From VBAS01 sp035318985 (GTDB lineage: Bacteria; Bacteroidota; Bacteroidia; Chitinophagales; Chitinophagaceae), in the NCBI GenBank assembly GCA_035318985.1, contig DATHDP010000084.1, positions 1 through 42,477 on the forward strand: a stretch of DNA of 42,477 nt, written 5' to 3'. Shown here one piece after another: positions 32,823 through 41,295 of this stretch (positions within the stretch are counted from its first letter, which is position 1; every line of letters starts with the position of its first letter). Position numbers and translations under genes: made by a program. A model generated the notes under the pieces. It did not search any database and was not told where the DNA came from. It saw only the letters and a program-made list of their open reading frames with translations.

Positions 32823-35240
32823 ATGCGAAAAATCATTTTATCCCTATTATTTGTGCCACTTTTTGCTTCATCACAAAAGATTTCAACTATTGAAGAGAAA
32901 ACAAAAGACCTAAAAAAATTTGAAGGTTTTTTTAATTTCTATTGGGATGAGAATACAGGTAAGATATGGCTCGAAGTAGATACTCTTGATACAGAGATCC
33001 TTTATACTATTTCTTTACCGGCAGGTTTGGGATCAAATGATATTGGTCTTGATCGTGGTTTATCAGGCGGTGGACGAATTGTAAAATTTTCAAAGACCGG
33101 AAGAAAAATATTAATGATACAACCTAACTATGACTATCGTGCTGTAACAAAAGATGCTGCAGAAAAAAGAGCCGTTGAACAATCATTTGCACAATCAACA
33201 CTTTGGGGATTTACAGTTGAAGCAGAAAGCAATAATCACTATCTCGTTGATGCAACTGATTTTTTATTGCGTGATGCAATGCAAGTCACTAATCGTATAA
33301 AAAGCAACCAGCAGGGAAATTATTCATTGGATAAAACACGTTCTGCTATCTATTTACCACGCACCAAAAATTTTCCACTAAATACAGATTTTGAAACAAC
33401 AATAACTTTTGTAAACAATGATGGTATTACGGGCAATTTTGTAAACTCGGTAACGCCTTCTCCTGAAGCTATCACATTGCGAATGCATCATTCTTTTGTG
33501 CAATTACCAGATAACGATTACAAGCCCAGAGTGTTTGATCCGCGAAGCAGCTATATTCCTGTTTCTTATTATGATTATAGTACGCCAGTGACAGAGCCGA
33601 TAGAGGAATTTTATATTATGCGCCATCGCCTGAAGAAAAAAGATCCATCTGCAGCGAAAAGCGAAGCCGTAAAACCGATCATTTATTATTTAGACAATGG
33701 AACTCCTGAACCAATTCGTAGTGCATTGCTAGAGGGTGCAAGCTGGTGGAACCAGGCGTTTGAAGCAGCAGGCTATATCAATGCTTTCCAGGTAAAAGTT
33801 TTACCAGAAGATGCTGACCCAATGGATATACGTTACAATATGATTAATTGGGTGCATCGCAGTACAAGAGGCTGGAGCTATGGCGCATCTGTTATTGATC
33901 CACGTACCGGTGAAATAATAAAAGGACAAGTATCACTTGGTTCATTGCGTGTAAGACAAGATTATTTAATTGCCACTGGTTTATTAGCGCCATTTGAAAA
34001 TGGAATGCCGGCAGATAATAAAATGTTGAGAATGGCATTGGAAAGATTAAAACAATTATCAGCACATGAAGTTGGTCACACACTTGGCTTGATGCACAAC
34101 TATGCTGCAAGTGTAAGCGATCGTGCAAGTGTGATGGATTATCCGCATCCAACAATAAGCTTAGATATTGCAGGTGAAATTGATCTGCGAAATGCGTATG
34201 ATAATAAGATCGGCGAATGGGATAAAGCGGCGATCACTTTCGGCTATAGTGATTTCCCTTCCGGCACAAACGAAGCAGTTGCATTAAGTAAGATCTTGTC
34301 TGATGCGGAAAGAAAAGGGTTGCAATTTATTTCTGATCGTGATGCCCGTGCACCCGGCGGTCTGCATCCACAGGCACATCTTTGGGACAATGGAATTGAT
34401 GCAGTAACGGAATTAAAAAATGTAATGAAGATCCGCAACAAAGCGTTAGCTGATTTTGGTGAAAAAAATATCAGGACTGGTATGCCGATGGCAATGCTTG
34501 AAGATGTATTGGTGCCGGTTTATTTTTATCATCGTTACCAGGTAGAGGCTGCAACAAAAGTTGTGGGTGGCATGTTTTATAATTATTCATTACGTGGTGA
34601 TGGACAAATAATAACAAAGTCTTTATCAAAAGAAGATCAATTAACTGCATTGAATGCGATCATTGATTGTATTGACCCAAAGTTTCTAAGATTGCCAGAT
34701 CGGATTGCTCAATTAATTCCGCCACTTCCTGCGGGTTATGGGTTTTCAAGAGAGTTGTTTCGTAAAAGAACAGGACTTGCATTTGATGTCTTATCTCCTG
34801 CAGAAACTTCCGCCGATCTTCCTTTATCATTTTTATTTAATTCCGAAAGGCTGAACAGGATGGTTCAATATGAAGCAATGAACAAAGGACTGGGAGTTGC
34901 TGAAATGATCAACCTGCTTGTTTCTAAAACCTGGAAAGCGTCAAGATTGACTGGTATAGATGGATTGATCCAAATACAAACGGAAGAAGTTTTACTGACT
35001 TATTTATTGGCTGCAAGCATTAATGATAATAATTCTTTTGTTGTAAGATCAGTATTACAAAATGCGTTGAAAGATCTGAAAACTTTTATTGATGCTAAGT
35101 TGAAAACAACTACCGATGCAACTTACAAGGGCCATTTGTTACTTGCACTAGAAAGAATGAAAGAACCGGAAAAAGCAAAACCAACGATCCATAAGGAAAT
35201 TCCACCTGGTGCGCCGATCGGATGTGAAGAAGATGACTAA
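32823..35240 (+). CDS. Secreted zinc metalloprotease, DUF5117/DUF4953 family
   Basis: 805 residues with a signal peptide (MRKIILSLLFVPLFASS). The DUF5117-type N-terminal domain (LEVDTLDTEILYTISLPAGL onwards) is followed by the catalytic region with the zinc motif HEVGHTLGLMH (415-425) and SVMDYPHPT, the Met-turn-like segment of metzincins. The C-terminal part is helical. All expected zinc ligands are present, so it should be active in the periplasm or outside. These large proteases are frequent in Bacteroidota; substrates are unknown. It lacks a T9SS sorting domain. It converges on the LytTR regulator gene with 6 bp between stops. Confidence 0.9.
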   Translation: MRKIILSLLFVPLFASSQKISTIEEKTKDLKKFEGFFNFYWDENTGKIWLEVDTLDTEILYTISLPAGLGSNDIGLDRGLSGGGRIVKFSKTGRKILMIQPNYDYRAVTKDAAEKRAVEQSFAQSTLWGFTVEAESNNHYLVDATDFLLRDAMQVTNRIKSNQQGNYSLDKTRSAIYLPRTKNFPLNTDFETTITFVNNDGITGNFVNSVTPSPEAITLRMHHSFVQLPDNDYKPRVFDPRSSYIPVSYYDYSTPVTEPIEEFYIMRHRLKKKDPSAAKSEAVKPIIYYLDNGTPEPIRSALLEGASWWNQAFEAAGYINAFQVKVLPEDADPMDIRYNMINWVHRSTRGWSYGASVIDPRTGEIIKGQVSLGSLRVRQDYLIATGLLAPFENGMPADNKMLRMALERLKQLSAHEVGHTLGLMHNYAASVSDRASVMDYPHPTISLDIAGEIDLRNAYDNKIGEWDKAAITFGYSDFPSGTNEAVALSKILSDAERKGLQFISDRDARAPGGLHPQAHLWDNGIDAVTELKNVMKIRNKALADFGEKNIRTGMPMAMLEDVLVPVYFYHRYQVEAATKVVGGMFYNYSLRGDGQIITKSLSKEDQLTALNAIIDCIDPKFLRLPDRIAQLIPPLPAGYGFSRELFRKRTGLAFDVLSPAETSADLPLSFLFNSERLNRMVQYEAMNKGLGVAEMINLLVSKTWKASRLTGIDGLIQIQTEEVLLTYLLAASINDNNSFVVRSVLQNALKDLKTFIDAKLKTTTDATYKGHLLLALERMKEPEKAKPTIHKEIPPGAPIGCEEDD

Positions 35241-35246
35241 GTAGTA

Positions 35247-35951
35247 TTAATTTTTCTTTTCAATACTTACGAGCAATTCATTTCGGTATGTGGCGCCGAT
35301 AGGAATGCTTTTATCAGCAACTTGTACAAAGTTTCCTTCAATGAAGCGAATCTTGCTTCGGGAAATGATAAAACTTTTATGTACACGGATAAAAAGACTT
35401 GCCGGTAATTCTTCCTGCATTTTTTTCATCGTTTCATTTACGATCAGTTGACCATTATCAGTGATCACTTTCATGTAATCTCCGATAGCTTCGATATAGT
35501 GAATGGTTTCAAGATCAACTTTGTGATTTTTTTTATCTGCCTTAAGAAAAATAAATGAATTACTCCCTGTAATATTATTTTGAGTAGTCGTATTAAATTT
35601 TTCAATTACTTTATTTACGGCCTTCAGAAAACGTTCAAACGAAAATGGTTTTAATAAATAATCAACAGCATTTAATTCAAATCCTTCCACTGCAAACTCG
35701 GGATAAGCCGTTGTAAATATTACTAGAGGTGGATGAATAAGTGTTTTGATAAAATTGATACCTGACAGTTTTGGTAGGTTAATATCAAGGAAAAGTAATT
35801 GGATATTTTGCTGTGTTAGTATTGTCTGCGCTTCCAAAGCATCGGAGCATATTGCAACCAGCTCCAGTGAAGGATGATCAGCAATATATTTTTTAAGAAT
35901 ATTCTGTGCCAACGGCTCATCTTCTATTATTATGCATTTATAGCGGCTCAT
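35247..35951 (-). CDS. LytTR-family response regulator
   Basis: 234 residues. The receiver domain (1-120) has the acidic pocket IIEDEP, the phospho-acceptor Asp in LLFLDINLP (about residue 55) and the conserved Lys in YLLKPF. A LytTR DNA-binding domain follows (about 135-234): KVDLETIHYIEAIGDYMKVI and RVHKSFIISRSKI. Such regulators bind pairs of short direct repeats. The start overlaps the stop of the histidine kinase gene by 4 bp, so the two form a coupled two-component pair. Confidence 0.95.
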   Translation of the reverse strand: MSRYKCIIIEDEPLAQNILKKYIADHPSLELVAICSDALEAQTILTQQNIQLLFLDINLPKLSGINFIKTLIHPPLVIFTTAYPEFAVEGFELNAVDYLLKPFSFERFLKAVNKVIEKFNTTTQNNITGSNSFIFLKADKKNHKVDLETIHYIEAIGDYMKVITDNGQLIVNETMKKMQEELPASLFIRVHKSFIISRSKIRFIEGNFVQVADKSIPIGATYRNELLVSIEKKN

Positions 35952-36994
35952 AAACTTAATTGTAATGCGACAACAAAACGATCTTGTTGATCTTTTATAT
36001 TCAGTAAATGTTTACCCGGGTATAATAACTCTAGCTGGCGTTTTACGTTTTCAAGCCCGAGGCCATTATGATCACCTGTATTTACTTCATCAATGAGGCC
36101 TTTATTATTTTCTATTATAAAATTCAGTTTATTCTTCTCCACTTTTATATCAAGCTTTATAAATGTATTTCCTGAACTTCCCTTTGCTCCATGCTTAAAA
36201 GTATTTTCAAGAAAGGTAATAAGCAACAGTGGAGCAATCTTCTGACCATTCACTTCGCCTTGTTTATTTATTTCAATGCTTAATTGTTCTCCGGACCGGA
36301 TCTTTTGCAAAGCAATATAATTATCTGCTACAGCCAGTTCTTTTTCTAATGGCACAAAATTATCTTTTGATTCATAAAGAAAATACCGCATCAGGTCCGA
36401 CAGTTGCAATATGGTGCCGGGTAATCGTTCATCCTTATCGAGCGCCATGGAATAAATACTGTTCAATGTATTAAAAAAGAAATGCGGGTTGATCTGAGCT
36501 TTCAGCGCTTTCAGTTCCACTTCCGTTTTTTGCTTTTCCTTTTCCAGCAATTCTTTTTGTAATCCACTTACCAGGAACCATGATTTGGATAATTTCAAAA
36601 GCGAAGCAACAATGATATAAATCGTAAAAAAGAATATGATCTCTTTAAAAGTGAAGTAAGAAATAAAAAAATATTCGGGCAAAAGTTTCGCTGACCATTC
36701 GGCAAAAAATTTATAATTGATCCATGAGAATAAGATGATAATTATGACGAGGGAAAATATGTATAACAGTATATTTTTTCTCTTTCCCCATTTTGGTAAT
36801 AGCAATTCAAGATTAATATAAACAGCCGGCAACAAACTTATCTGGAATAAAGCGGTATAGACGTAATCAACTTTTTCAGGTCTGATACCTGTTTTAAAAA
36901 GATTGAGAAACACAAAGAATGAAAGCACCCAGAAAGCCAGGTGCTGTAAAATTCTTAATATAGGATGATTCAATTCCCAATACTTTCTCTTCAT
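35948..36994 (-). CDS. LytS-type sensor histidine kinase (His_kinase family)
   Basis: 348 residues. The first 150 hold about four membrane helices. A short coiled coil (ELLEKEKQKTEVELKALKAQ) leads into the phospho-acceptor motif INPHFFFNTLNSIYSM. The ATPase part has LLLITFLENTFKHG (N box) and GLGLENVKRQLELLYPG (G box). The membrane part has no known sensory domain. It begins 4 bp after the stop of a lipoprotein gene, and the regulator follows with a 4-bp overlap, so all belong to one operon. Confidence 0.94.
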   Translation of the reverse strand: MKRKYWELNHPILRILQHLAFWVLSFFVFLNLFKTGIRPEKVDYVYTALFQISLLPAVYINLELLLPKWGKRKNILLYIFSLVIIIILFSWINYKFFAEWSAKLLPEYFFISYFTFKEIIFFFTIYIIVASLLKLSKSWFLVSGLQKELLEKEKQKTEVELKALKAQINPHFFFNTLNSIYSMALDKDERLPGTILQLSDLMRYFLYESKDNFVPLEKELAVADNYIALQKIRSGEQLSIEINKQGEVNGQKIAPLLLITFLENTFKHGAKGSSGNTFIKLDIKVEKNKLNFIIENNKGLIDEVNTGDHNGLGLENVKRQLELLYPGKHLLNIKDQQDRFVVALQLSL

Positions 36995-36998
36995 TCTC

Positions 36999-37682
36999 TC
37001 AGCTTTTGCGGTTTAAGGTAACAGTATTTTCCTTGTTAAAGAAACGACTGTCGTTACCATATTTTTCAAGGAACTGTTGCAGCTCAATAGTGGAAGCTGT
37101 GATCAAAAAAGTATCATAGAGTTCATCAGTCTCATTTTTTATTTTCATATGTCCGGCTTTTATCTGATCATGCAAGTAACCGCCATCAATAAAATCGAGC
37201 TTCATTATATTGGAATTTGTGAATTGTACACGAGCAATTGTATGTGAGTTGATCCGGTCTGAGAGATTGATCTCGACTTCTGCATTACTGGTATCTATTT
37301 CTGTCATGTCAACAGGTGTAAAATTCATAAATAGGTGACCGTTTAGTTTGATCATGTTACCAAATAATAAATACTGTATGCCATCTTTTGAATATTTTAT
37401 TATATAGGATTTAGAAAAAAGAACGGAATCTTTTTTATCTTTTTCCGATAACTGACCATTATTTTCTTTGCGACTCTTTTCGAGATCTTTTTGATTCTTC
37501 TTGTAAAAGTCACTGTTGAAAACTTTCTGAACTACATATTTCTCTCCATCTTGTTCCCATACACCCTCAAGCCTGTTATCAGCAATTGCGGTATCATAGG
37601 TGACGAGTGGTTGTAAAGAGGTGACGCAGGAAGAAGCAGTAACCAGTATCGCGATCGAAATGATGAAGATTGTCTTTTTCAT
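36999..37682 (-). CDS. Lipoprotein, paralogue B of a tandem pair
   Basis: 227 residues with lipobox TASSC (Cys19). After the Cys the sequence LQPLVTYDTAIADNRLEGVWEQD holds a G-x-W, a motif typical of the first strand of lipocalin-like barrels. A lysine- and glutamate-rich insertion (DFYKKNQKDLEKSRKENNG) is unique to this copy. The C terminus (ITASTIELQQFLEKYGND) matches the neighbouring paralogue closely. No function is known. It lies 31 bp downstream of paralogue A and 4 bp upstream of the LytS kinase, so it is probably part of a signalling operon. Confidence 0.82.
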   Translation of the reverse strand: MKKTIFIISIAILVTASSCVTSLQPLVTYDTAIADNRLEGVWEQDGEKYVVQKVFNSDFYKKNQKDLEKSRKENNGQLSEKDKKDSVLFSKSYIIKYSKDGIQYLLFGNMIKLNGHLFMNFTPVDMTEIDTSNAEVEINLSDRINSHTIARVQFTNSNIMKLDFIDGGYLHDQIKAGHMKIKNETDELYDTFLITASTIELQQFLEKYGNDSRFFNKENTVTLNRKS

Positions 37683-37713
37683 TTTCTAAAAATTTATGTT
37701 TAGATACAATAGA

Positions 37714-38340
37714 TTATTTTTTAAAAGTTGTTTTTTCGCTTCTGTAAGCAGAAGGCTCATCGCCATATTTGAGAAGATATTGCTGGAGCTCTTTAGTAGA
37801 AGCCGTTATTACTGTATTGTCATCAGCATCTGTTTCATGACTGATCCGTATCTTTTTTTCATCGATCAGGCTTTTCACATACGATCCATCTAATTGACTT
37901 AATTCAAAACTTCCGTCTTTTAAAATTTCGACACGATAAGATGTATGCATTCTTACAAAATGTACCCCAAAGAATTCATCGAGCTTCCGGTCTTCCTTTT
38001 TATCAGCAGGGAAATAATCAAAATAAAGATGCTTTCCGATGCGGGCAAGAAAAGCGATATACTGATCAGAGACTTTACCATTTTCATCCTGGTAAATGAT
38101 AAAATAACCTTTCTGTTTAATGGCGGAAATATTTCCAGGAAGTTCAACTGAATTTTCTGTTGCGAGATTGTTGATTGTCACCTTGCCCTTTTTCCCCTCG
38201 TTTTCTGTATTCCATACACCAATAAGTTTTGGATCGTAAGCCAGGTTTTTTTCAGTAAAAATGGGATGGAGTGTGGTAAGGCAACTACTTAAAAAAATAA
38301 GCAGAAAAGCAAAAGCTGTCGTTAAAATGATCTTTTTCAT
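37714..38340 (-). CDS. Lipoprotein, paralogue A of a tandem pair
   Basis: 208 residues with lipobox LSSC (Cys20). It shares with paralogue B the opening SSC(L/V)T(T/S)L(H/Q)P, the L-x-G-V-W motif, the middle H-T-x-x-R-V segment and the ending ITASTKELQQYLLKYGDE. A lipocalin-like beta-barrel is a reasonable guess from G-x-W and the alternating strands, not proven. It is the first gene of the presumed four-gene operon with paralogue B, LytS and LytTR. A promoter with an exact -7 element stands 21 nt before the ATG. Confidence 0.82.
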   Translation of the reverse strand: MKKIILTTAFAFLLIFLSSCLTTLHPIFTEKNLAYDPKLIGVWNTENEGKKGKVTINNLATENSVELPGNISAIKQKGYFIIYQDENGKVSDQYIAFLARIGKHLYFDYFPADKKEDRKLDEFFGVHFVRMHTSYRVEILKDGSFELSQLDGSYVKSLIDEKKIRISHETDADDNTVITASTKELQQYLLKYGDEPSAYRSEKTTFKK

Positions 38341-38361
38341 ATCTCTTTTTAATTTTCATGT

Positions 38362-38369
38362 CAAAACTA
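38362..38369 (-). promoter_or_regulatory. Bacteroidota -7 element for the lipoprotein-LytS-LytTR operon
   Basis: Minus-strand TAGTTTTG, exact TAnnTTTG match, 21 nt before the ATG at 38340; TTTC on the minus strand at 38390-38393 (three of four with TTTG) sits at a 20-nt spacing. It drives the presumed four-gene operon. Confidence 0.6.
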
Positions 38370-38446
38370 TCCCGGGCCGCGGCTGCGGAGAAATTGTTTC
38401 GATGAACGATATGAAAATGACGATGAACCTGGACGACCGCGAGGAT

Positions 38447-38719
38447 TTATTTCTTGATCGTTAAATGAGTATCATCACAAAACGGAGGCGTTTTTGTTTT
38501 TTTACATTGGCAGAAATAAACTTCTTCTTCTTTGTCAAACATGACTTTTATGCTTCGATAAGGTTCATCCTGTATATTTCTGTGTGCACTATCGCAAAAT
38601 GGTTGGGTGACGCTTAAACCGCAAGTACACCATGAATATACTTTTCCCGGTTGCACTTTTACAATTGCCGGTTCACATTCAGCCATCTTTGGCAAATTTT
38701 CATTGGGGATGATTTCCAT
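38447..38719 (-). CDS. CDGSH iron-sulfur domain protein (double motif)
   Basis: 90 residues. Two CDGSH-type 2Fe-2S binding motifs are visible: C-T-C-G...PFCDSAH (about 34-47) and C-Q-C-K...PPFCDDTH (about 72-85), each with three Cys and one His. Such small proteins bind labile 2Fe-2S clusters and act in redox or iron-sulfur transfer. The ATG is 1 nt after the stop of meaB, so the two are translated from one mRNA. Confidence 0.93.
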   Translation of the reverse strand: MEIIPNENLPKMAECEPAIVKVQPGKVYSWCTCGLSVTQPFCDSAHRNIQDEPYRSIKVMFDKEEEVYFCQCKKTKTPPFCDDTHLTIKK

Positions 38720-38720
38720 G

Positions 38721-39623
38721 TTACAAATAGTTTTTTATAAATGAGTATAATTGAAATGAATTCTTGTTCGAAAGTTCTTTAATTTCTTCTTTGAGTTTTT
38801 CTTTATCAATATCACTCATCTTCTTTCGTTGAATAAGCTGGTAAGCTCTTTCTGCCAGCAACCAGTATTTTTTTTCTTTTGAATGATGATGTTTTAGTAA
38901 ATGCTCTATTTCTTTCAGCAGTTCGCCTACTCCTTCGTTTTGCGAAGCCACTGTTTTTATTACAGGAACTTCATCATACCTGTTATGAAATGCGGGTGCA
39001 AGCATCAATCGTAAGTTTTTTACAAATTGATCAGCGTCTGGTCTGTCGGCTTTGTTTACAACAAATATATCAGCGATCTCCATCAAGCCGGCTTTCATAG
39101 TTTGTACTTCATCACCTGCTTCCGGAACAACAACAACCACCGTGACATCAGCTAAACCCGCAATTTCAACTTCGCTTTGACCTACGCCAACCGTTTCCAC
39201 AATAATAAGATCAAAAGTCGCAGCTTTCATTAGCTCCGTTATCTCAATGATCTTCGGATGCAACCCGCCTAACGAACCTCTTGTTGCCAATGAACGGATG
39301 AACACATTCGGATTGTCATACCATTTGCTCATTCTAATACGATCGCCAAGTAAAGAACCTAGATTAAATGGTGAAGATGGATCAACACAAAGCACCCCGA
39401 TCTTTTTTCCATTACTCACAAATAAACCGATCAGCGAATCAACTAATGTACTCTTGCCTGCTCCCGGCGGACCGGTAATACCAATAACAGGTTTATTCGG
39501 GACATGAGGTAATGATCGCAATAATCCTTCATAGCCATCGGCTTCATTTTCTACCAATGAAATGCTTCTTGCCAATGCTTTTGCATCGCCCTGTTGCAAT
39601 TTTGATAATAGTTCCTGTATCAT
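38721..39623 (-). CDS. meaB: MeaB/ArgK-family GTPase (methylmalonyl-CoA mutase chaperone)
   Basis: G3E-type P-loop GTPase of 300 residues that protects and loads B12-dependent methylmalonyl-CoA mutase. Motifs: Walker A GPPGAGKST (51-59), DPSSPFNLGSLLGDRIRM, ATRGSLGGL, the Walker B-like IIVETVGVGQSE and the guanine motif NKAD. The C-terminal dimerisation arm is present. The mutase genes are not adjacent in this window. Downstream, a CDGSH iron-sulfur protein gene follows at 1 nt. A -7 element lies 10 nt before the ATG. Confidence 0.94.
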   Translation of the reverse strand: MIQELLSKLQQGDAKALARSISLVENEADGYEGLLRSLPHVPNKPVIGITGPPGAGKSTLVDSLIGLFVSNGKKIGVLCVDPSSPFNLGSLLGDRIRMSKWYDNPNVFIRSLATRGSLGGLHPKIIEITELMKAATFDLIIVETVGVGQSEVEIAGLADVTVVVVVPEAGDEVQTMKAGLMEIADIFVVNKADRPDADQFVKNLRLMLAPAFHNRYDEVPVIKTVASQNEGVGELLKEIEHLLKHHHSKEKKYWLLAERAYQLIQRKKMSDIDKEKLKEEIKELSNKNSFQLYSFIKNYL

Positions 39624-39633
39624 TCGGCTTGGC

Positions 39634-39641
39634 CAAAAATA
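39634..39641 (-). promoter_or_regulatory. Bacteroidota -7 element for meaB
   Basis: Minus-strand TATTTTTG, exact TAnnTTTG match, 10 nt before the ATG at 39623; TTTG on the minus strand at 39658-39661 gives a slightly short 16-nt spacer. A very short leader is predicted. Confidence 0.5.
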
Positions 39642-39691
39642 CTCTTTATAATAAAGACAAATGAATGAGTTTAATAATTTTATTTTGCAGC

Positions 39692-40447
39692 ATGCAAAGG
39701 CTTTCGGTTGTTATTGTTTGTAAAAATGGAGCAAAGGTTATTGGCGAAACCATAAAAAGTTTTTCCGGTCTTACTGATGATATCCTGATCTATGATAATG
39801 GTAGCACAGATGGTACACAAGAGATAGTAAAAAAAACCAACGCAAGATTGGTTGAAGGAAGCTGGGAAGGTTTTGGTAAAACAAAAAATAAAGCCAATGC
39901 ATTGGCTTTATATGATTGGATACTTAGTCTTGATGCAGATGAAGCCATAGATGAAGAGTTGAAAGAAAATTTATTGAAGCAAGACCTCGCTGATGAGACA
40001 AAAGTGTTTGAATTCAAATTCAAAAATTTTTTGGGCGACAAATGGCTTCGTTACGGGGAGTGGGGAGATGATAAACATATTCGACTTTTTAACCGAACGA
40101 AAATAAAGTGGAATGATGCCGATGTTCATGAGTCTTTACTATTACCGAGCGATGTAAAAATTATTTCAATTCCGGGTTATGTGTTACATAAAACAGCACC
40201 TGATATTGCAACGTATGAGATGAAGATGGAAAACTATGCAGCACTGAATGCGGAAAAATATTTTAAGCAACAAAAAAGATCAGGATCATTTAAAATGTTT
40301 TTTTCTGCGGCCTTTTCTTTTATCAAAAACTACTTTTTAAAACTTGGCTTTCTCGATGGCGCAACAGGATATCATTGTGCAAGAATAAATGCCCGCTACA
40401 CTTTTTTGAAATATAAAAAGCTAAATGAGCGATGGAATAAAAGATAG
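39692..40447 (+). CDS. Family 2 glycosyltransferase, LPS-core (WaaE/KdtX) type
   Basis: 251 residues from the ATG at 39692; an upstream ATG at 39665 adds nine residues, but family members begin close to LSVVIVCKN. Motifs: VVIVCKNGAKVIGETIKS, YDNGSTDGTQEI, and the DxD metal motif LDADEAID. The conserved RYGEWGDDKHIRLFNR and the ending DGATGYHCARINARYTFLKY match the group that adds sugars to lipopolysaccharide inner core. No membrane helix, so it acts on the cytoplasmic side. Divergent from meaB. Confidence 0.9.
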   Translation: MQRLSVVIVCKNGAKVIGETIKSFSGLTDDILIYDNGSTDGTQEIVKKTNARLVEGSWEGFGKTKNKANALALYDWILSLDADEAIDEELKENLLKQDLADETKVFEFKFKNFLGDKWLRYGEWGDDKHIRLFNRTKIKWNDADVHESLLLPSDVKIISIPGYVLHKTAPDIATYEMKMENYAALNAEKYFKQQKRSGSFKMFFSAAFSFIKNYFLKLGFLDGATGYHCARINARYTFLKYKKLNERWNKR

Positions 40448-40579
40448 TGTCTCAGTTTGGTAAATATTAAAGAACCACAAAGTCACAAAGTCACAAAGGC
40501 TCTAAGTATCACTAAGAATTTACTTTGTGCAGCTTGGTGTCTTGGTGACTTTGTGGTTCAAATCCAAATAGAGACACTA
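40445..40579. mobile_element. MITE-like inverted-repeat element (predicted)
   Basis: 135 bp bounded by a perfect 9-bp inverted repeat TAGTGTCTC (40445-40453) / GAGACACTA (40571-40579); if extended to TTTGG the ends agree at 14 of 16 positions. An inner 15-bp perfect inverted repeat, GAACCACAAAGTCAC (40472-40486) / GTGACTTTGTGGTTC (40545-40559), forms a long hairpin, and CACAAAGT units repeat inside. The terminal TA on both sides could be a TA target duplication as left by IS630/mariner-type transposases. There is no coding capacity. It begins at the stop codon of the glycosyltransferase. Confidence 0.55.
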
Positions 40580-40642
40580 CCGAATAAAAAACAGTAAGCA
40601 GGCTTTCCTAATAATCTATAAATTTACAGTCCTGAAAAATCT

Positions 40643-41284
40643 ATGACCAATTTCATTCCGATATTTCCGCTTGGCATCGTGGTGTATCCCGGTGAAAATG
40701 TAAACCTTCACATTTTTGAACCGAGATATAAGCAACTTGTTAAAGAATGTCATGATAATAAAAAACCATTTGGCATACCAGCTGTGGTTGACAAGAAATT
40801 ACAGGAGAACGGCACCCTGGTAAATGTTGTAGAACTAAGTAAAATGTATGACAACGGCGAAATGGATATTAAAACAAAAGGCGAAAAAGTTTTTCGAATG
40901 CTGGAAGTGATCAAAGAGATCCCCGATAAACTTTATAGCGGCGCTATTGTAAATTATCCTGATAATAAAGAACAGGGTGATATTGAGCTGATGCGAAGAG
41001 TGATGAAGGGTATTCGTGAATTGCATAAATTACTGAACGTAACAAAGGATTTTAAAAAACCTGATGAAGAGTTAAATACTTACGAAGTGGCTCATCATGT
41101 TGGCCTTACCTTGCAGGAAGAATATGAGTTGCTTGGTTTGATGAATGAGCTGCAGCGACAGGAATACATAAAACGTCATTTAACCAAGGTATTACCGATG
41201 GTAGCAGAGATGGAAGGGTTAAAAGAAAAAATAAAGCTAAACGGGCATTTTCAAAATTTATCTGGTTTCCAGTTTGAATTGTAA
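40643..41284 (+). CDS. LON peptidase substrate-binding-domain protein
   Basis: 213 residues. The sequence is the N-terminal (LAN) domain of Lon without the ATPase and protease: FIPIFPLGIVVYPGENVNLHIFEPRYKQLV at the start, then a beta-rich region and a helical end with LTLQEEYELLGLMNELQRQEYIKRHL. Stand-alone LAN proteins are common in bacteria; a role in protein quality control is assumed from the family, not shown. It is 11 bp upstream of coaX and very likely in the same operon. A near-consensus -7 (TAAATTTA, 40619-40626) precedes it. Confidence 0.9.
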   Translation: MTNFIPIFPLGIVVYPGENVNLHIFEPRYKQLVKECHDNKKPFGIPAVVDKKLQENGTLVNVVELSKMYDNGEMDIKTKGEKVFRMLEVIKEIPDKLYSGAIVNYPDNKEQGDIELMRRVMKGIRELHKLLNVTKDFKKPDEELNTYEVAHHVGLTLQEEYELLGLMNELQRQEYIKRHLTKVLPMVAEMEGLKEKIKLNGHFQNLSGFQFEL

Positions 41285-41295
41285 TCAAGCAACTA

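Noticed and set aside
38402..38464. A 20-residue plus-strand frame (MNDMKMTMNLDDREDLFLDR) between the lipoprotein and CDGSH genes
   Set aside because: Too short, overlaps the CDGSH 3' end, and no promoter on that strand is visible.
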